From positions 1,426,001 through 1,490,000 of the forward strand of contig NZ_JAKFFS010000001.1 of NCBI RefSeq assembly GCF_021502725.1: a DNA stretch of 64,000 nt, read 5' to 3'. Every line of letters begins with the position of its first letter. Within the stretch, counting starts at the first letter, position 1. This document shows, piece by piece, positions 8,447 to 17,988 of this stretch. Below the pieces are notes generated by a model, which saw nothing but the letters and a program-made list of their open reading frames with translations, made no database searches and was not told the DNA's origin. The stretch comes from Dyadobacter sp. CY345 (GTDB lineage: Bacteria > Bacteroidota > Bacteroidia > Cytophagales > Spirosomataceae). A program made the translations under genes and the position numbers.

Positions 8447-9352
8447 ATGTACGATATTTGTACGATAGGGCATATAACGCTGGATAAAGTAGTAACGACC
8501 AAGTCTGTTAAACACATGCCGGGCGGTACTTCGTTTTATTTTTCAAAGGCGATTCAACAATTCGATATTAATTATGTGTTGGTGACTGCGTTGGCGCAAA
8601 GTGAGATGAATGTCGTTGAAGGGCTTCGCAGCAATGGTATTAGTGTCCATACGTTACCGAGCGAGCATTCGGTATATTTTGAAAATATTTATAGTGAAAA
8701 CCAGGATTACCGCGAACAGAATGTTTTGCAGAAAGCAGCTCCTTTTGGTATTTCAGTAATGCCGGCCGTGGATGCAAAAATATTTCATTTAGGTCCTCTA
8801 TTATCCGACGATATTTCTGTCGATCTTATCCGTTTTCTCTCATTAAAAGGTTTGGTTTCTCTTGACGTTCAGGGACTTTTGCGTTCCGTTGTAAATAAAA
8901 AAGTAATTTATCACGACTGGGCGGATAAGAAGGAAGCATTACCTTACGTCTCGATTTTGAAGGCAAACGAGCATGAGATGGAAGTGGTGACGGGCTGGTC
9001 AGATGTGCAGCAGGGTGCGCGTTACCTGGCAGATCTTGGTGTTCAGGAGGTAATTATTACATTGGGAAGCAAAGGCTCATTAATTTTCAAAGATGGAATT
9101 TTCCATGAAATTCCTGCCTACAAGCCGTCCGCAGTTATTGATGCGACGGGCTGTGGAGATACTTATATGGCAGGTTATCTTACCAAAAAAGTACAGGGAG
9201 GTAACATTCAGGAATCCGGCGAATATGGAGCCGCGATGGCAACACTGAAAATCGGATCGTCGGGGCCATTCTCCGGCGACGCAGCAACTGTTGAGGAAAT
9301 TCTTAAAAATGGCGTTGCAGATAAATATAATGTATTGCAGGTTGGCTTGTAA
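8447..9352 (+). CDS. PfkB family sugar kinase
   Basis: A 301-residue ribokinase-fold kinase. The N-terminal GHITLDKVV and GG(T) segment and the C-terminal anion-hole signature DATGCGDTYMAGY (Asp238 as the likely catalytic base) identify the PfkB family, which phosphorylates sugars, nucleosides or inositol with ATP. I chose the ATG at 8447; the frame is open back to a TTG at 8420, but the extra residues do not look like family sequence. It stands alone, with convergent L,D-transpeptidase downstream. The substrate cannot be read from sequence. Confidence 0.85.
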   Translation: MYDICTIGHITLDKVVTTKSVKHMPGGTSFYFSKAIQQFDINYVLVTALAQSEMNVVEGLRSNGISVHTLPSEHSVYFENIYSENQDYREQNVLQKAAPFGISVMPAVDAKIFHLGPLLSDDISVDLIRFLSLKGLVSLDVQGLLRSVVNKKVIYHDWADKKEALPYVSILKANEHEMEVVTGWSDVQQGARYLADLGVQEVIITLGSKGSLIFKDGIFHEIPAYKPSAVIDATGCGDTYMAGYLTKKVQGGNIQESGEYGAAMATLKIGSSGPFSGDAATVEEILKNGVADKYNVLQVGL

Positions 9353-9372
9353 TGTTCAACTTCATAAAAAAC

Positions 9373-9402
9373 AAAAAAACCGGCTTTTGCCGGTTTTTTT
9401 GT
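9373..9402. terminator. Bidirectional terminator between convergent genes
   Basis: AAAAACCGGC, TTTT loop, GCCGGTTTTT: a GC-rich stem flanked by an A-run on one side and a T-run on the other, so it can stop both the kinase and the L,D-transpeptidase transcripts. Confidence 0.88.
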
Positions 9403-9409
9403 TTTAGGA

Positions 9410-11056
9410 TTAATCTTCTAATGCAATTTCATCTGTTTCTCTGCTGAAAAGATGTTCTGCCATTTTCTTATCATGGCCGTAAATATCCTTTCTGAAATTT
9501 AAAGCTCCGTTCTGATCCACCCAGACAGTGAAATAGCCTATGAAAACCGGAATCTCTGCCTTGCCTCGGAGGCGGACGTATTTTTCTTTACCAAGATTCA
9601 TTGCAGCCGTAATTTTCTCTTCCGTCCAGGTACTGTCTTTTCTTAACAAAAATTCAGCCAGTTTTTTTGGTTCTGAAAGGCGAATGCAACCATGACTAAA
9701 TGCTCTGCTCGATTCTCCAAAGAGGTTTTTGGATGGCGTGTCGTGCAAATAAATGTTATAACTATTCGGGAATAAAAATTTTACCAGCCCCAATGAATTT
9801 CTTGGACCAGGTTTTTGACGAACAGCATTTCCGTTCCATTCCATGTTGTGTCTGGCCAGATAATTCCGGTTCTTTTTAATTCCGGGTAAAATTTCATTCT
9901 TCAAAATACTCGGAGGGACATTCCAGTAAGGACTAAATACGACCTGGTTAAGCGTTCCTGAAAAAATCACTGTGCTATGCGCCTCGGAGCCCACAACAAC
10001 ATTCATATTAAATGCCAATTTGCCATCCTCGTACACGTGGAGCTTATACTCAGGAATATTTACAAGTAAATAATCGGTCGTCGGCGTTGCCGGAACCCAC
10101 CGAATGCGCTCCATATTGATCAAAATCTGCTGAATTCGTTCCTGAACAGGAACATTCAGTTCTCTGAAAAAGGAAGCTCCGATTTGTCCATCCTGTTTTA
10201 GTCCAAAACGCGACTGGAAACTTTTAACTGCCTGGGTCAGCGTGGTGTCTATCAAGTCTGTGCTGTCAGCCTCTGGCAGATCGCCCAGAGCAAAAAGCCT
10301 GCTTTTTATTTCCGGGATAACATCATACCGATTTCCTTCTTTATATTTTTTCTTACCCGCCGGCAATGAATCCCAGGTTAGTTCTTTTCTGATTTTATAA
10401 TAACTCAGCAGATTTTCTTTCAGTAAATTATACTGCTTATTGACCGGTTCGTAAGCCGAAAGGTTTTGTGCTTTATTTTTTAACAGAGAATCAAGAAATG
10501 CTTCTGTATTTATTTTCTTTCGTGGAATAAACCAATTCAGCTCCTGCGTATTAATGCGGTGATCGCCCGAGTAAGCCTTGCTTGCATAACGGAAAAATTG
10601 TTCCGTCAGAAGAAGCTCTGTGTTCAATACCTCAGCGTCGCCCGGATTTATTTTTTTCAATAATTTGAGCAAATCAATCTTTGAAACCAATGCAGGATTG
10701 TATAAAGAACTATCTCCTGAATAATGGATATAGTCATTTTGCAAACCGATAAATGTTGGGACGAAGTCGGCCAATCCATCCGGAAAAAACCAGGCAAACT
10801 GGTAATTTCTGTGGTTGTAAAAGCTCAGAATCTGATTGGCGATGCTGTCATTTTCTGACTTTTTCAGGAATTGATTCAATGCAACGCTGTCGACGAATAA
10901 TTCGGTAAAAGAATTTTTTATAGTGATCGTAGTATCACGAACAGCAATTTCCGGCAGCTTTTTCTCCTTCTTCGCGCAAGAGGTGAGGAAAGCGCAAAAC
11001 AACAATACAATCCAGATGTAATTCTTAGTGTGTGTTCGGGTGTATTTCGAAATCAT
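9410..11056 (-). CDS. L,D-transpeptidase lipoprotein (YcbB/LdtD-like)
   Basis: A 548-residue lipoprotein (lipobox LTSC, Cys27). Order of parts: an alpha-helical scaffold region to about residue 230, a peptidoglycan-binding-like helix bundle around 240-300 (AVKSFQSRFGLKQDGQIG), then a YkuD catalytic domain with the signature SHGCIRL and catalytic Cys457. Enzymes of this type make 3-3 cross-links in peptidoglycan or attach proteins to it, in the periplasm. Size and order match E. coli YcbB/LdtD. Single gene, transcribed towards the PfkB kinase. Confidence 0.92.
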   Translation of the reverse strand: MISKYTRTHTKNYIWIVLLFCAFLTSCAKKEKKLPEIAVRDTTITIKNSFTELFVDSVALNQFLKKSENDSIANQILSFYNHRNYQFAWFFPDGLADFVPTFIGLQNDYIHYSGDSSLYNPALVSKIDLLKLLKKINPGDAEVLNTELLLTEQFFRYASKAYSGDHRINTQELNWFIPRKKINTEAFLDSLLKNKAQNLSAYEPVNKQYNLLKENLLSYYKIRKELTWDSLPAGKKKYKEGNRYDVIPEIKSRLFALGDLPEADSTDLIDTTLTQAVKSFQSRFGLKQDGQIGASFFRELNVPVQERIQQILINMERIRWVPATPTTDYLLVNIPEYKLHVYEDGKLAFNMNVVVGSEAHSTVIFSGTLNQVVFSPYWNVPPSILKNEILPGIKKNRNYLARHNMEWNGNAVRQKPGPRNSLGLVKFLFPNSYNIYLHDTPSKNLFGESSRAFSHGCIRLSEPKKLAEFLLRKDSTWTEEKITAAMNLGKEKYVRLRGKAEIPVFIGYFTVWVDQNGALNFRKDIYGHDKKMAEHLFSRETDEIALED

Positions 11057-11133
11057 ATTTACTTTGAAGTGAAGAGATTACTGAGAAGAAATTAGGTGAT
11101 GGTACCTTAAACTACTAAATTTTTCCAACAAAG

Positions 11134-12402
11134 TCAGATAATCCGTTGAAGTTTAACCAGGGCAAAGAAAGTTTTCTGCTCTCTGGTTACCATAATATCC
11201 AGCGCTTTTCCGTCACCTTTTTTCATCAGTTGATAAACCTCATTGATATTCATTTCTTTAACGGAAGTGCCATCTATAAACATAATTTGATCACCCTTTT
11301 TCAAGCCTGCTTTTTCACCGGGAGAGTTTTCTTTGACATGATCTATAAAGTAAGCATCCAGTTTTTCGCCAGCAGCCAGAATATCGAGTCCACTCATATT
11401 ATATTCGAAACCTTCTTTTATACGACTTTTAATCGGTTTGAAAAGCACATATTTTTCAGGATAATTGAAAGTAATTTTGAAACGCCGAAGCATATCGCAG
11501 CCAATACTTCCTTGCCGGTTGTTCCGGTCTTCTAATTTTATTCCATAAGTTATACTATCAGGAAACGAGGTTAACACATTCGCCAGCTCATTTGATCCCA
11601 GTTTGATCGCGTCAATCCGGCCTAAACTTCCGCGTACCGCACCGTTCAGACCCAGCCCTTCGCGAGGTTCAATGACTGACTCCGGCAAAGTAATTTTGTT
11701 TTGAGCGGTATGGTCGATCAACAGCGCATTTCCTGCTCCGGTATCCAACATCAGGCGCAAATCCCGAAAATCTTTGCCTGAAATTTTAGCATCTGTCGAG
11801 ATGTATGGTTTTGCATTTTCAACGAGGATCGGAAGTTTGTCGCCGTTTTTTGTGCTGTATTTATACCTGGTGGGTAGCGTCAGGAGCAGTTCTTTTCTGG
11901 CAAAATCAAGCGTGACAACAAAACTGTTGAAGATCTCATATCCAATAATGCCATGAATCGGTATCCCGGCATAACCTGAAAGGCTCGTAATCGGCTCGTC
12001 GAGGACAAGCATATTGTGCTGGTTCACCTGCATGTGCTGCATGGATAACGAGTTCCCGATCGCTGTATGTCCGCTGATCATATTTCCGTCACCAAGGCCT
12101 TCAATCATCATCTTTCGTTTCAGATCAAGCTTGCTTTTGTCCAGTGCGGTCGGATCTGTAACAATTGTATTAGCAACTCCGGTATCAAGAATAAAATTCA
12201 ACGTGTCCGACCCATTAATCTGTATTGGAATAATGATCAGATTCGACCTGAATTTAAAGGGAATCCGGTCATATTTGCGATTTCCCGTCAAAAAAAAGCC
12301 GCTTGCGGTCTCTTTTGAAGGCTTCTTTTCGGCATTTACGCAAGCCGGAAAATGTATATAAAATATGGTTAATACGAATATTAGCCATTTTATCTTTTTC
12401 AT
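11134..12402 (-). CDS. Secreted aspartyl protease (retropepsin-like) with PDZ domain
   Basis: A 422-residue exported protein with an N-terminal hydrophobic signal. Two retropepsin-type active-site motifs are present in one chain, FILDTGVANT (Asp73) and LMLDTGAGNA (Asp220), so the chain may fold as a pseudo-dimer. A PDZ domain follows at about 335-422 (GEKAGLKKGDQIMFIDG). This architecture is common and mostly uncharacterised in Bacteroidota; substrates are unknown. No operon partner is apparent. Confidence 0.85.
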   Translation of the reverse strand: MKKIKWLIFVLTIFYIHFPACVNAEKKPSKETASGFFLTGNRKYDRIPFKFRSNLIIIPIQINGSDTLNFILDTGVANTIVTDPTALDKSKLDLKRKMMIEGLGDGNMISGHTAIGNSLSMQHMQVNQHNMLVLDEPITSLSGYAGIPIHGIIGYEIFNSFVVTLDFARKELLLTLPTRYKYSTKNGDKLPILVENAKPYISTDAKISGKDFRDLRLMLDTGAGNALLIDHTAQNKITLPESVIEPREGLGLNGAVRGSLGRIDAIKLGSNELANVLTSFPDSITYGIKLEDRNNRQGSIGCDMLRRFKITFNYPEKYVLFKPIKSRIKEGFEYNMSGLDILAAGEKLDAYFIDHVKENSPGEKAGLKKGDQIMFIDGTSVKEMNINEVYQLMKKGDGKALDIMVTREQKTFFALVKLQRII

Positions 12403-12767
12403 TTTTGTCAGAGGACTAAATTTTACTATCCTTAAATCAATAATTTTAATGTTATTATTTTGTTAAATAAATGACTAAAACCATGAAATTTCTATTGTAA
12501 ATGTAACAGGATATATTTAGAAAAGGTTTAAAAATTGGGATGACCGGCATAATTAACTTGTTGAATTGTAGATTGATCCGGTCGATTTGAAATCGCTCAT
12601 TTGTCCTTTTGTCATTCGAATAAAAAAAAGTGCAGTTCAGATAATATTGAACGGTAATACTTTGCTCGATTTCTACTTTTATATTCATTCTTAATTTGTT
12701 CAACCTCAGAAACCTGATTAACAATTCTATTTCAAGCGTTTTCTTAATGACCTAAATCGTGCTTTAT
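12403..12767. other. Intergenic region between divergent protease and LytS genes
   Basis: AT-rich stretch holding the promoters of both divergent genes. An open frame at 12455-12724 on the minus strand has no recognisable family and a poor start, so I do not call it. No repeats or RNA structures stood out. Confidence 0.5.
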
Positions 12768-13964
12768 ATGCACTTCGTTCAACGTTTACTTTTGCAGTCG
12801 AAACTACCGCTGACACAGAAGCAGTTCTGGTGGTATGCCCTTGGGTATTGGAGTATCTTCGCCTTCATCACCTTCGGGCAACTCAGTATGTTGTGGATTC
12901 TGAGGGAGGGTCTGACCATGCAATATCACGAAACCTTTATCTGGCTGCTCGACGGATTGTTCTGGTGGTCGACGACGCCACTGATACTCTACGCTTCATT
13001 AAAAATTCCCATCGCTTTTAAAGAGCGCATAACATTATTGATCAGACAGGTTTTTCTTCATTTTCTCATCGTTGCGTTTTTGAATATTTTTTTAAATACC
13101 TTCCATTATCTGGTTACCAATCCAATTATGTTCTGGGCTGTCGGCAAATCTGTTCCGGCGGAGAAATATTTATTTTCGCTCTTTATGGCCTTTACCGCGA
13201 GTTTCAGTCAATACATGTTACTTGTCATAGGTTTTAACAAGGTGTCATATATTTACCGTTACCAGGCATTGAAGCAGGAGCATTTTAAAGCGGAGCTTAC
13301 CAATGAACAGTTGCGCGGACAGCTGGCAACAGCGCAATTGCAGTCGCTGAAAATGCAGTTAAATCCGCATTTTTTGTTTAATACGCTGCATGCGGTCGTG
13401 AGTCTGATGATAAAAAATGATATCAGAAAAGCTACTCAGATGATCACTACACTGAGCGATCTTTTACGTGCAGTGCTGGTAAACCAGCAAGCGGATTTCA
13501 TTCCTTTGCAGGAAGAGTTAAAGTTAACGCAGCATTACCTGGCCATTCAGCAGATTCGTTTTCAGGATCGTCTGAAAGTGGAATATGACATCGATCCGGC
13601 TACCGGATTATGTTCCGTTCCCCAGTTAATTTTGCAGCCGATCGTGGAAAATTCATTCACGCACGGAATTTCGGAACTGACAACAAATGCTGTGATCCGG
13701 ATTACCAGCAGGATCGAAGGTACGTTTCTTATTCTGGAAGTAATTGACAACGGGGTGGGAAACAAGCAACGAAAAGTCACGTCAGGAACCGGTCTTGGAT
13801 TAAAAAATACAATGCTCAGATTGAGGCAGGCTTATGGCGAAAAGGCTAACCTCGATTTTACGCATCCGCCGGATGGCGGAACCATTGTAACCTTGTCATT
13901 TCAAAGTCAAATTAAAAATAAAATTCAGGAAAAAGATGACGTATTGCTGCCTTATCATAGATGA
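12768..13964 (+). CDS. LytS-family sensor histidine kinase
   Basis: About 398 residues: four hydrophobic segments in the first 160 residues, a short coiled linker, then a His_kinase (LytS/YehU) domain with LKMQLNPHFLFNTLHAV (phospho-acceptor His201), followed by an ATPase domain with the N-box LQPIVENSFTHG and GLGLKN. A GTG nine bases upstream (12759) is an alternative start. The gene overlaps the following LytTR regulator by 29 bp, so the two form a translationally coupled two-component system. The signal is not evident from sequence. Confidence 0.92.
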   Translation: MHFVQRLLLQSKLPLTQKQFWWYALGYWSIFAFITFGQLSMLWILREGLTMQYHETFIWLLDGLFWWSTTPLILYASLKIPIAFKERITLLIRQVFLHFLIVAFLNIFLNTFHYLVTNPIMFWAVGKSVPAEKYLFSLFMAFTASFSQYMLLVIGFNKVSYIYRYQALKQEHFKAELTNEQLRGQLATAQLQSLKMQLNPHFLFNTLHAVVSLMIKNDIRKATQMITTLSDLLRAVLVNQQADFIPLQEELKLTQHYLAIQQIRFQDRLKVEYDIDPATGLCSVPQLILQPIVENSFTHGISELTTNAVIRITSRIEGTFLILEVIDNGVGNKQRKVTSGTGLGLKNTMLRLRQAYGEKANLDFTHPPDGGTIVTLSFQSQIKNKIQEKDDVLLPYHR

Positions 13965-14709
13965 TGAAATACTGGCAAGAGACGTAATCCGCACATTTTT
14001 ATCGGCGGATTCTACCATTCTTGTTGTGGATGAGGCTGCAAATGGGACACAGGCGGTGATCAAAATTTTGCAGCACAAGCCGGATATTATTTTTCTTGAT
14101 ATTCAGATGCCGGAGCTTGACGGTTTCGAAGTTTTAAAAGGAATATGGCCTCACCATCAGCCGTTTGTAGTGTTCACCACCGCGTACGACCAATATGCCT
14201 TGCGTGCCTTTGAAGTCAACGCAATTGATTATTTACTAAAACCTTTTGATGAAATCCGGTTTCATCAATCGTTAGGGCGATTGAAAGAGCGGCTGAGCCA
14301 GCAGTCGCAGCCCAGGATAGATGAGCTGGTTACCAAATTGTTGAACGAGCAAAAAGAGAATAAAGAAGGAAATTATTTGCAGCGAATTTTGGTCAAAGAA
14401 GCTGGGCGTATGTATCTGGTCAAAGTGGAAGACATTACGCATTTTGGTGCCGACGGAAATTATATTTCCCTGCACACATTGACGAAAACCTACACGATTT
14501 ATGAAAGTCTGACAAGCCTCGAAAACCGCCTTGATCCTTCGCTGATGATCCGTGTCAGCCGGTCAAATATTATCAATATCAATTTCATTTCCGAAATGGA
14601 AACTTATTTTAACGGTGAATATATTGTTCACCTGGCCGGCGGAAACAAGGTGAAATGGACGAGAGGTTACCGCGATACTATCAAAGCTTTTCTGGCTAAG
14701 ATGGGTTAG
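13936..14709 (+). CDS. LytTR-type response regulator
   Basis: 257 residues: receiver domain with acidic residues IIDDE and phospho-acceptor Asp55 (FLDIQMPELDGF), followed by a LytTR DNA-binding domain at about 145-257 (ILVKEAGRMYLVKVEDITHF, RVSRSNIININFI). Partner of the overlapping LytS kinase. Targets are unknown; members of this family often control nearby or exported functions. Confidence 0.93.
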   Translation: MTYCCLIIDDEILARDVIRTFLSADSTILVVDEAANGTQAVIKILQHKPDIIFLDIQMPELDGFEVLKGIWPHHQPFVVFTTAYDQYALRAFEVNAIDYLLKPFDEIRFHQSLGRLKERLSQQSQPRIDELVTKLLNEQKENKEGNYLQRILVKEAGRMYLVKVEDITHFGADGNYISLHTLTKTYTIYESLTSLENRLDPSLMIRVSRSNIININFISEMETYFNGEYIVHLAGGNKVKWTRGYRDTIKAFLAKMG

Positions 14710-14855
14710 AAAGTATCACTTGGTTTACTTAGTAAAGCTTGATTGACCAATACCGTTAAGTCACAAAAATTGTATCACGGAAACGAAGCGGCAAAATTTG
14801 TGACGTGCATTTTTCAAGATTACATTTTTCTCGATTATAACAAGTTGATTTAGCC

Positions 14856-15134
14856 ATGTTAAGTATTTCTTTATTATTTCAGTCATCCAGGTTTGTAGCA
14901 TTAAGTGTATTTCTTGCCGGCTTTTGGGCCTGTCAGAGTCCGACACAACCCTCTTGCTTAAAACAAGACCCTTGCAGGAAACTGACGACAAAAAATCGGA
15001 AGTGGGAATATGATGAGTTAAGTCAGAAACTGATTTTTTCTTATCAAGTTTCTAATAATTCAGACCTTTCCGATAGAAATATCGATTTGTTTAAGGCAAA
15101 AAATTTTACGGGATGTGTTAGCGGCACGATCTGA
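14856..15134 (+). CDS. Hypothetical short exported protein
   Basis: A 92-residue frame with a hydrophobic N-terminus (LFQSSRFVALSVFLAGFWAC) resembling an imperfect lipoprotein signal with Cys26, then a polar tail with several Cys. No family recognised. Supported only by the signal-like start and its fit in the gap between the LytTR gene and the convergent regulator, so it may be spurious. Confidence 0.35.
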   Translation: MLSISLLFQSSRFVALSVFLAGFWACQSPTQPSCLKQDPCRKLTTKNRKWEYDELSQKLIFSYQVSNNSDLSDRNIDLFKAKNFTGCVSGTI

Positions 15135-15145
15135 TGAATAATATA

Positions 15146-16411
15146 TTAAAACGCCTGGAAAATAACTTTGTCCTCGCTTGACAAGCTGACTTTCTGAACA
15201 GCCCCGGTTCCTTGAAACGTATAGGATATTCCGATAATCTTGACTTCATTCTCAGGCAAAGGAAATTCTATCGCCAGTTTTTCATCAACAAAATATTGAA
15301 TTTTTGAACCGTTACTTTTGCAGGAAACTTTGACCCATTTTGAAAAATCTACCCCAAACGCGGATAAATCATCTTTTTTTCCGGAAACAAAATGATCGAC
15401 GCTTAAAAGATTTAATTCAGATACGCAGCCTTTTATGGAAAGTGGAATTACAATTGGGATACTATCAGTAAAAAGCGTGATTCTGGTTAACTGGCACACA
15501 GCAGCACCGTCCCGAAATTCATTTTTAATTTCACTGCTGAAAGAGAAGTTTTTTAATGCTACGGGTTCGAAGTTGCCGACATTCGCGTAAGTCACAACGG
15601 GTGGTTTCGGTTGCATTGGAATATTTTTCTGGCTGATAACCGGAATTGGCAACCTTAATATTCCATCGGTAACGAATTCCGAATCTTTAAGATAAACCGG
15701 AATATCTTTTCCGTCAATCGTGCCCAGCCAACCGTTGGTCGGAACTAAAAGCTTATGCTCTCTGATAACCTGATCTCCAACTAGAAGTTTGGCAATAAAC
15801 AAACCCGGTTCATAATAGATAGATGTGTGTTTGTGAAAGTTTTTTTCAACCAAAGTCCGTTTATTATTGTCCCACGACTGCTGTATGAAAACCGAATCGC
15901 CCGGTGCGCGTGTTGCATCATAAGTGAACACCACTGAATTAGGAATTCCACTGGTAATGGGCTGGCTGCTAAACGAGAAATCTTCGGCATTTAACTGCGC
16001 TTCGCCTTTGTCAAATGCAAAAATACTGACTAACCCAACGATCAAAAGAAGAACAAAAATCCAGGCAAGTTTCATACGCGAAGCAGTCTTGCTGGTTGTT
16101 TTTCCGGTATCCAACGGATCCGGAGTCTTTTCCTGATCAGGTTTTTTTGTTTTTAGAAAATTTCGCCAATCCTCATAACCCGCAAATTTCGCCAGTGTAT
16201 TCAGGGTCGTTACGCTCGGCAGATGGTTATATTCTGTCCTTCCCCAGATTCTTCGCAGCGTACTTACACTCAATGAAACGCCGGTGTCATCCAGAATAAG
16301 CTGGCTCAGATTTTCAAAATCGATGCTTTGCCAGCTTTCGGAAGCGCCCCAATCAAGCTTTTGCTCAATTTCTGTCTTACATTTTACAAGCTCGTTAACC
16401 TCGGATGTCAT
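15146..16411 (-). CDS. Membrane-tethered HTH protein with large extracytoplasmic domain
   Basis: 421 residues in three parts. Residues 1-90 form a cytoplasmic helical region with a DNA-binding look (LSVSTLRRIWGRTEYNHLPS then VTTLNTLAKFAGY). A single transmembrane helix lies at about 115-133 (AWIFVLLLIVGLVSIFAF). The remaining residues, about 290, are beta-rich and extracytoplasmic. This suggests a one-component membrane regulator that senses a periplasmic ligand, though DNA binding is inferred. It is divergent from the LamG-like secreted protein at 16618, which may be its target. Confidence 0.7.
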   Translation of the reverse strand: MTSEVNELVKCKTEIEQKLDWGASESWQSIDFENLSQLILDDTGVSLSVSTLRRIWGRTEYNHLPSVTTLNTLAKFAGYEDWRNFLKTKKPDQEKTPDPLDTGKTTSKTASRMKLAWIFVLLLIVGLVSIFAFDKGEAQLNAEDFSFSSQPITSGIPNSVVFTYDATRAPGDSVFIQQSWDNNKRTLVEKNFHKHTSIYYEPGLFIAKLLVGDQVIREHKLLVPTNGWLGTIDGKDIPVYLKDSEFVTDGILRLPIPVISQKNIPMQPKPPVVTYANVGNFEPVALKNFSFSSEIKNEFRDGAAVCQLTRITLFTDSIPIVIPLSIKGCVSELNLLSVDHFVSGKKDDLSAFGVDFSKWVKVSCKSNGSKIQYFVDEKLAIEFPLPENEVKIIGISYTFQGTGAVQKVSLSSEDKVIFQAF

Positions 16412-16617
16412 TGGTTTTCAGTATGATATAACTTGGTATAACTTGACCAGAATTTGAAAAGGAATATAATGGCCATCCGCTTAGGTTTGTCGTAGACAAC
16501 TGTTGTCCTGTAAACTAAACCTGTACTATTAACAAATATCTGAAAGTATGAATAAAGTTACACATCTGTCACCTCGGAAAATTTTAGTCAAAATTTATCA
16601 AACCATATACCAAAGCC

Positions 16618-17763
16618 ATGAAAACAGTACTGTCCATTGTGTTTAGCTTAATTTCTATTTCCGTTTTTGCACAAAAAAATAAGAAGCAAAATAGCGATCA
16701 AATCATTTCTGCTTTGACGATTCCCTTAACAGCCGAAAACTGGGATTTTCCGGAAGGAAAGGTGGAGTTTGCCGACTTTGATTCGCGGCCATCTATGAAG
16801 ATTTCCGCGAACGGCGTGCAGTCGATCTTGAAGAACACAGAATTTGTTAATGGGACGATCGAATTTGATATGATTCCTAAGGACCCATATTTTGCGACCG
16901 TTTATTTTCGCTGGCAAACTCCGAAAGAAAATGAGTGTTTTTATCTCAGAACTGATCAAAGCAGGGACTCGACTGCGACAGATGCGGTTCAATATGCGCC
17001 GTCCGTTTCCGGAGTGAATTTATGGGATATGCTTGGTCATTTTCAGGGAAGCGCATATTTTTGGAAGGATGGCTGGAACCATGTGAAGATTGTTGTTTCG
17101 GGTTTTCAGATGCGCGCTTATGTCAACGACATGGTGCGTCCGGTCATCGAAGTGCCAAGACTTGAAGGTAATACTTCGAAAGGTACAATTGCTTTTGAGG
17201 GAGACTGTGTTGTTTCTAACGTGGTCATTAAAAAAGACCAAACTGAAAGTTTATCCCCGATGCCTGGTGCAGATCTGACGAATCATGACCCGCGTTATAT
17301 TCGCACTTGGTATGTCAGCAAAACAATTGAAACACCGAAAGGAATCGATTTTAGTGCTGATTTGATGCCTAAACCAGAGGATTCCTGGGAGGTGATTAAT
17401 TCAGAAAGAATGGGATTAATCAACCTGACCAGAAAATTCGGAGGGCATCAAGGTATGCGTAAGATCGTTTGGCTTAAAGTAAATGTTGAATCGAAAACGG
17501 CACAGAAGAAAAAGATAGCGCTTGGTTTCAGCGATGAGGTCTGGGTATTTTTAAACGGACGACACCTGTATGTTGACAAAAATTTATACGGTTCACCGAT
17601 TATGAAGGAACCGGTCGGAAGATTGTCACTTGAAAATTCATCCTTTGAGATTCCGTTCAAAGAAGGGAAAAATGAGATTTTGATCGGCGTTGCTAATAGC
17701 TTTTACGGTTGGGGAATTGTTGCCAGACTGGAAAACATGAACGGTATTTCGATAATAAAGTAA
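16618..17763 (+). CDS. Secreted LamG/concanavalin-like beta-sandwich protein
   Basis: A 381-residue protein with a Sec signal peptide (MKTVLSIVFSLISISVFAQ). Residues 25-210 resemble a concanavalin A-like fold as in DUF1080/LamG proteins (NGTIEFDMIPKDPYFATVYF, WNHVKIVVSGFQMRAYVND). The second half is another beta domain with an ILIGVANSFYGWG stretch. Probably a periplasmic or surface glycan-binding protein or hydrolase-like domain; no catalytic residues are evident. A terminator follows directly. Confidence 0.7.
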   Translation: MKTVLSIVFSLISISVFAQKNKKQNSDQIISALTIPLTAENWDFPEGKVEFADFDSRPSMKISANGVQSILKNTEFVNGTIEFDMIPKDPYFATVYFRWQTPKENECFYLRTDQSRDSTATDAVQYAPSVSGVNLWDMLGHFQGSAYFWKDGWNHVKIVVSGFQMRAYVNDMVRPVIEVPRLEGNTSKGTIAFEGDCVVSNVVIKKDQTESLSPMPGADLTNHDPRYIRTWYVSKTIETPKGIDFSADLMPKPEDSWEVINSERMGLINLTRKFGGHQGMRKIVWLKVNVESKTAQKKKIALGFSDEVWVFLNGRHLYVDKNLYGSPIMKEPVGRLSLENSSFEIPFKEGKNEILIGVANSFYGWGIVARLENMNGISIIK

Positions 17764-17790
17764 CGCGACAACCGGGATCAGAAATTCGAA

Positions 17791-17846
17791 ACTGCTGCTT
17801 ACAATCAGGTTTTAAAACGGCCTGACGGTAAGCAGCAGTTTTTTGT
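17791..17846 (+). terminator. Terminator after LamG-like gene
   Basis: Long stem ACTGCTGCTTAC/GTAAGCAGCAGT with an inner CAGG/CCTG pair, ending in a run of six T. Confidence 0.85.
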
Positions 17847-17988
17847 ACTTTCAAGTCACGAGATACTTGCATGGAGTTGGATTGTCGTCTCTTAAATTAT
17901 TTTGGTACAATTATTTCAGTTAGGCCAAATCAGTGGCAAGATTTCAAATCGTATTTTACCACCCGAAGTCATCGTCTAAATAAAATTC

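Noticed and set aside
12455-12724. Open frame of 89 codons on the minus strand between protease and LytS
   Set aside because: Unusual composition, no family, no signal; looks like an AT-rich chance frame.
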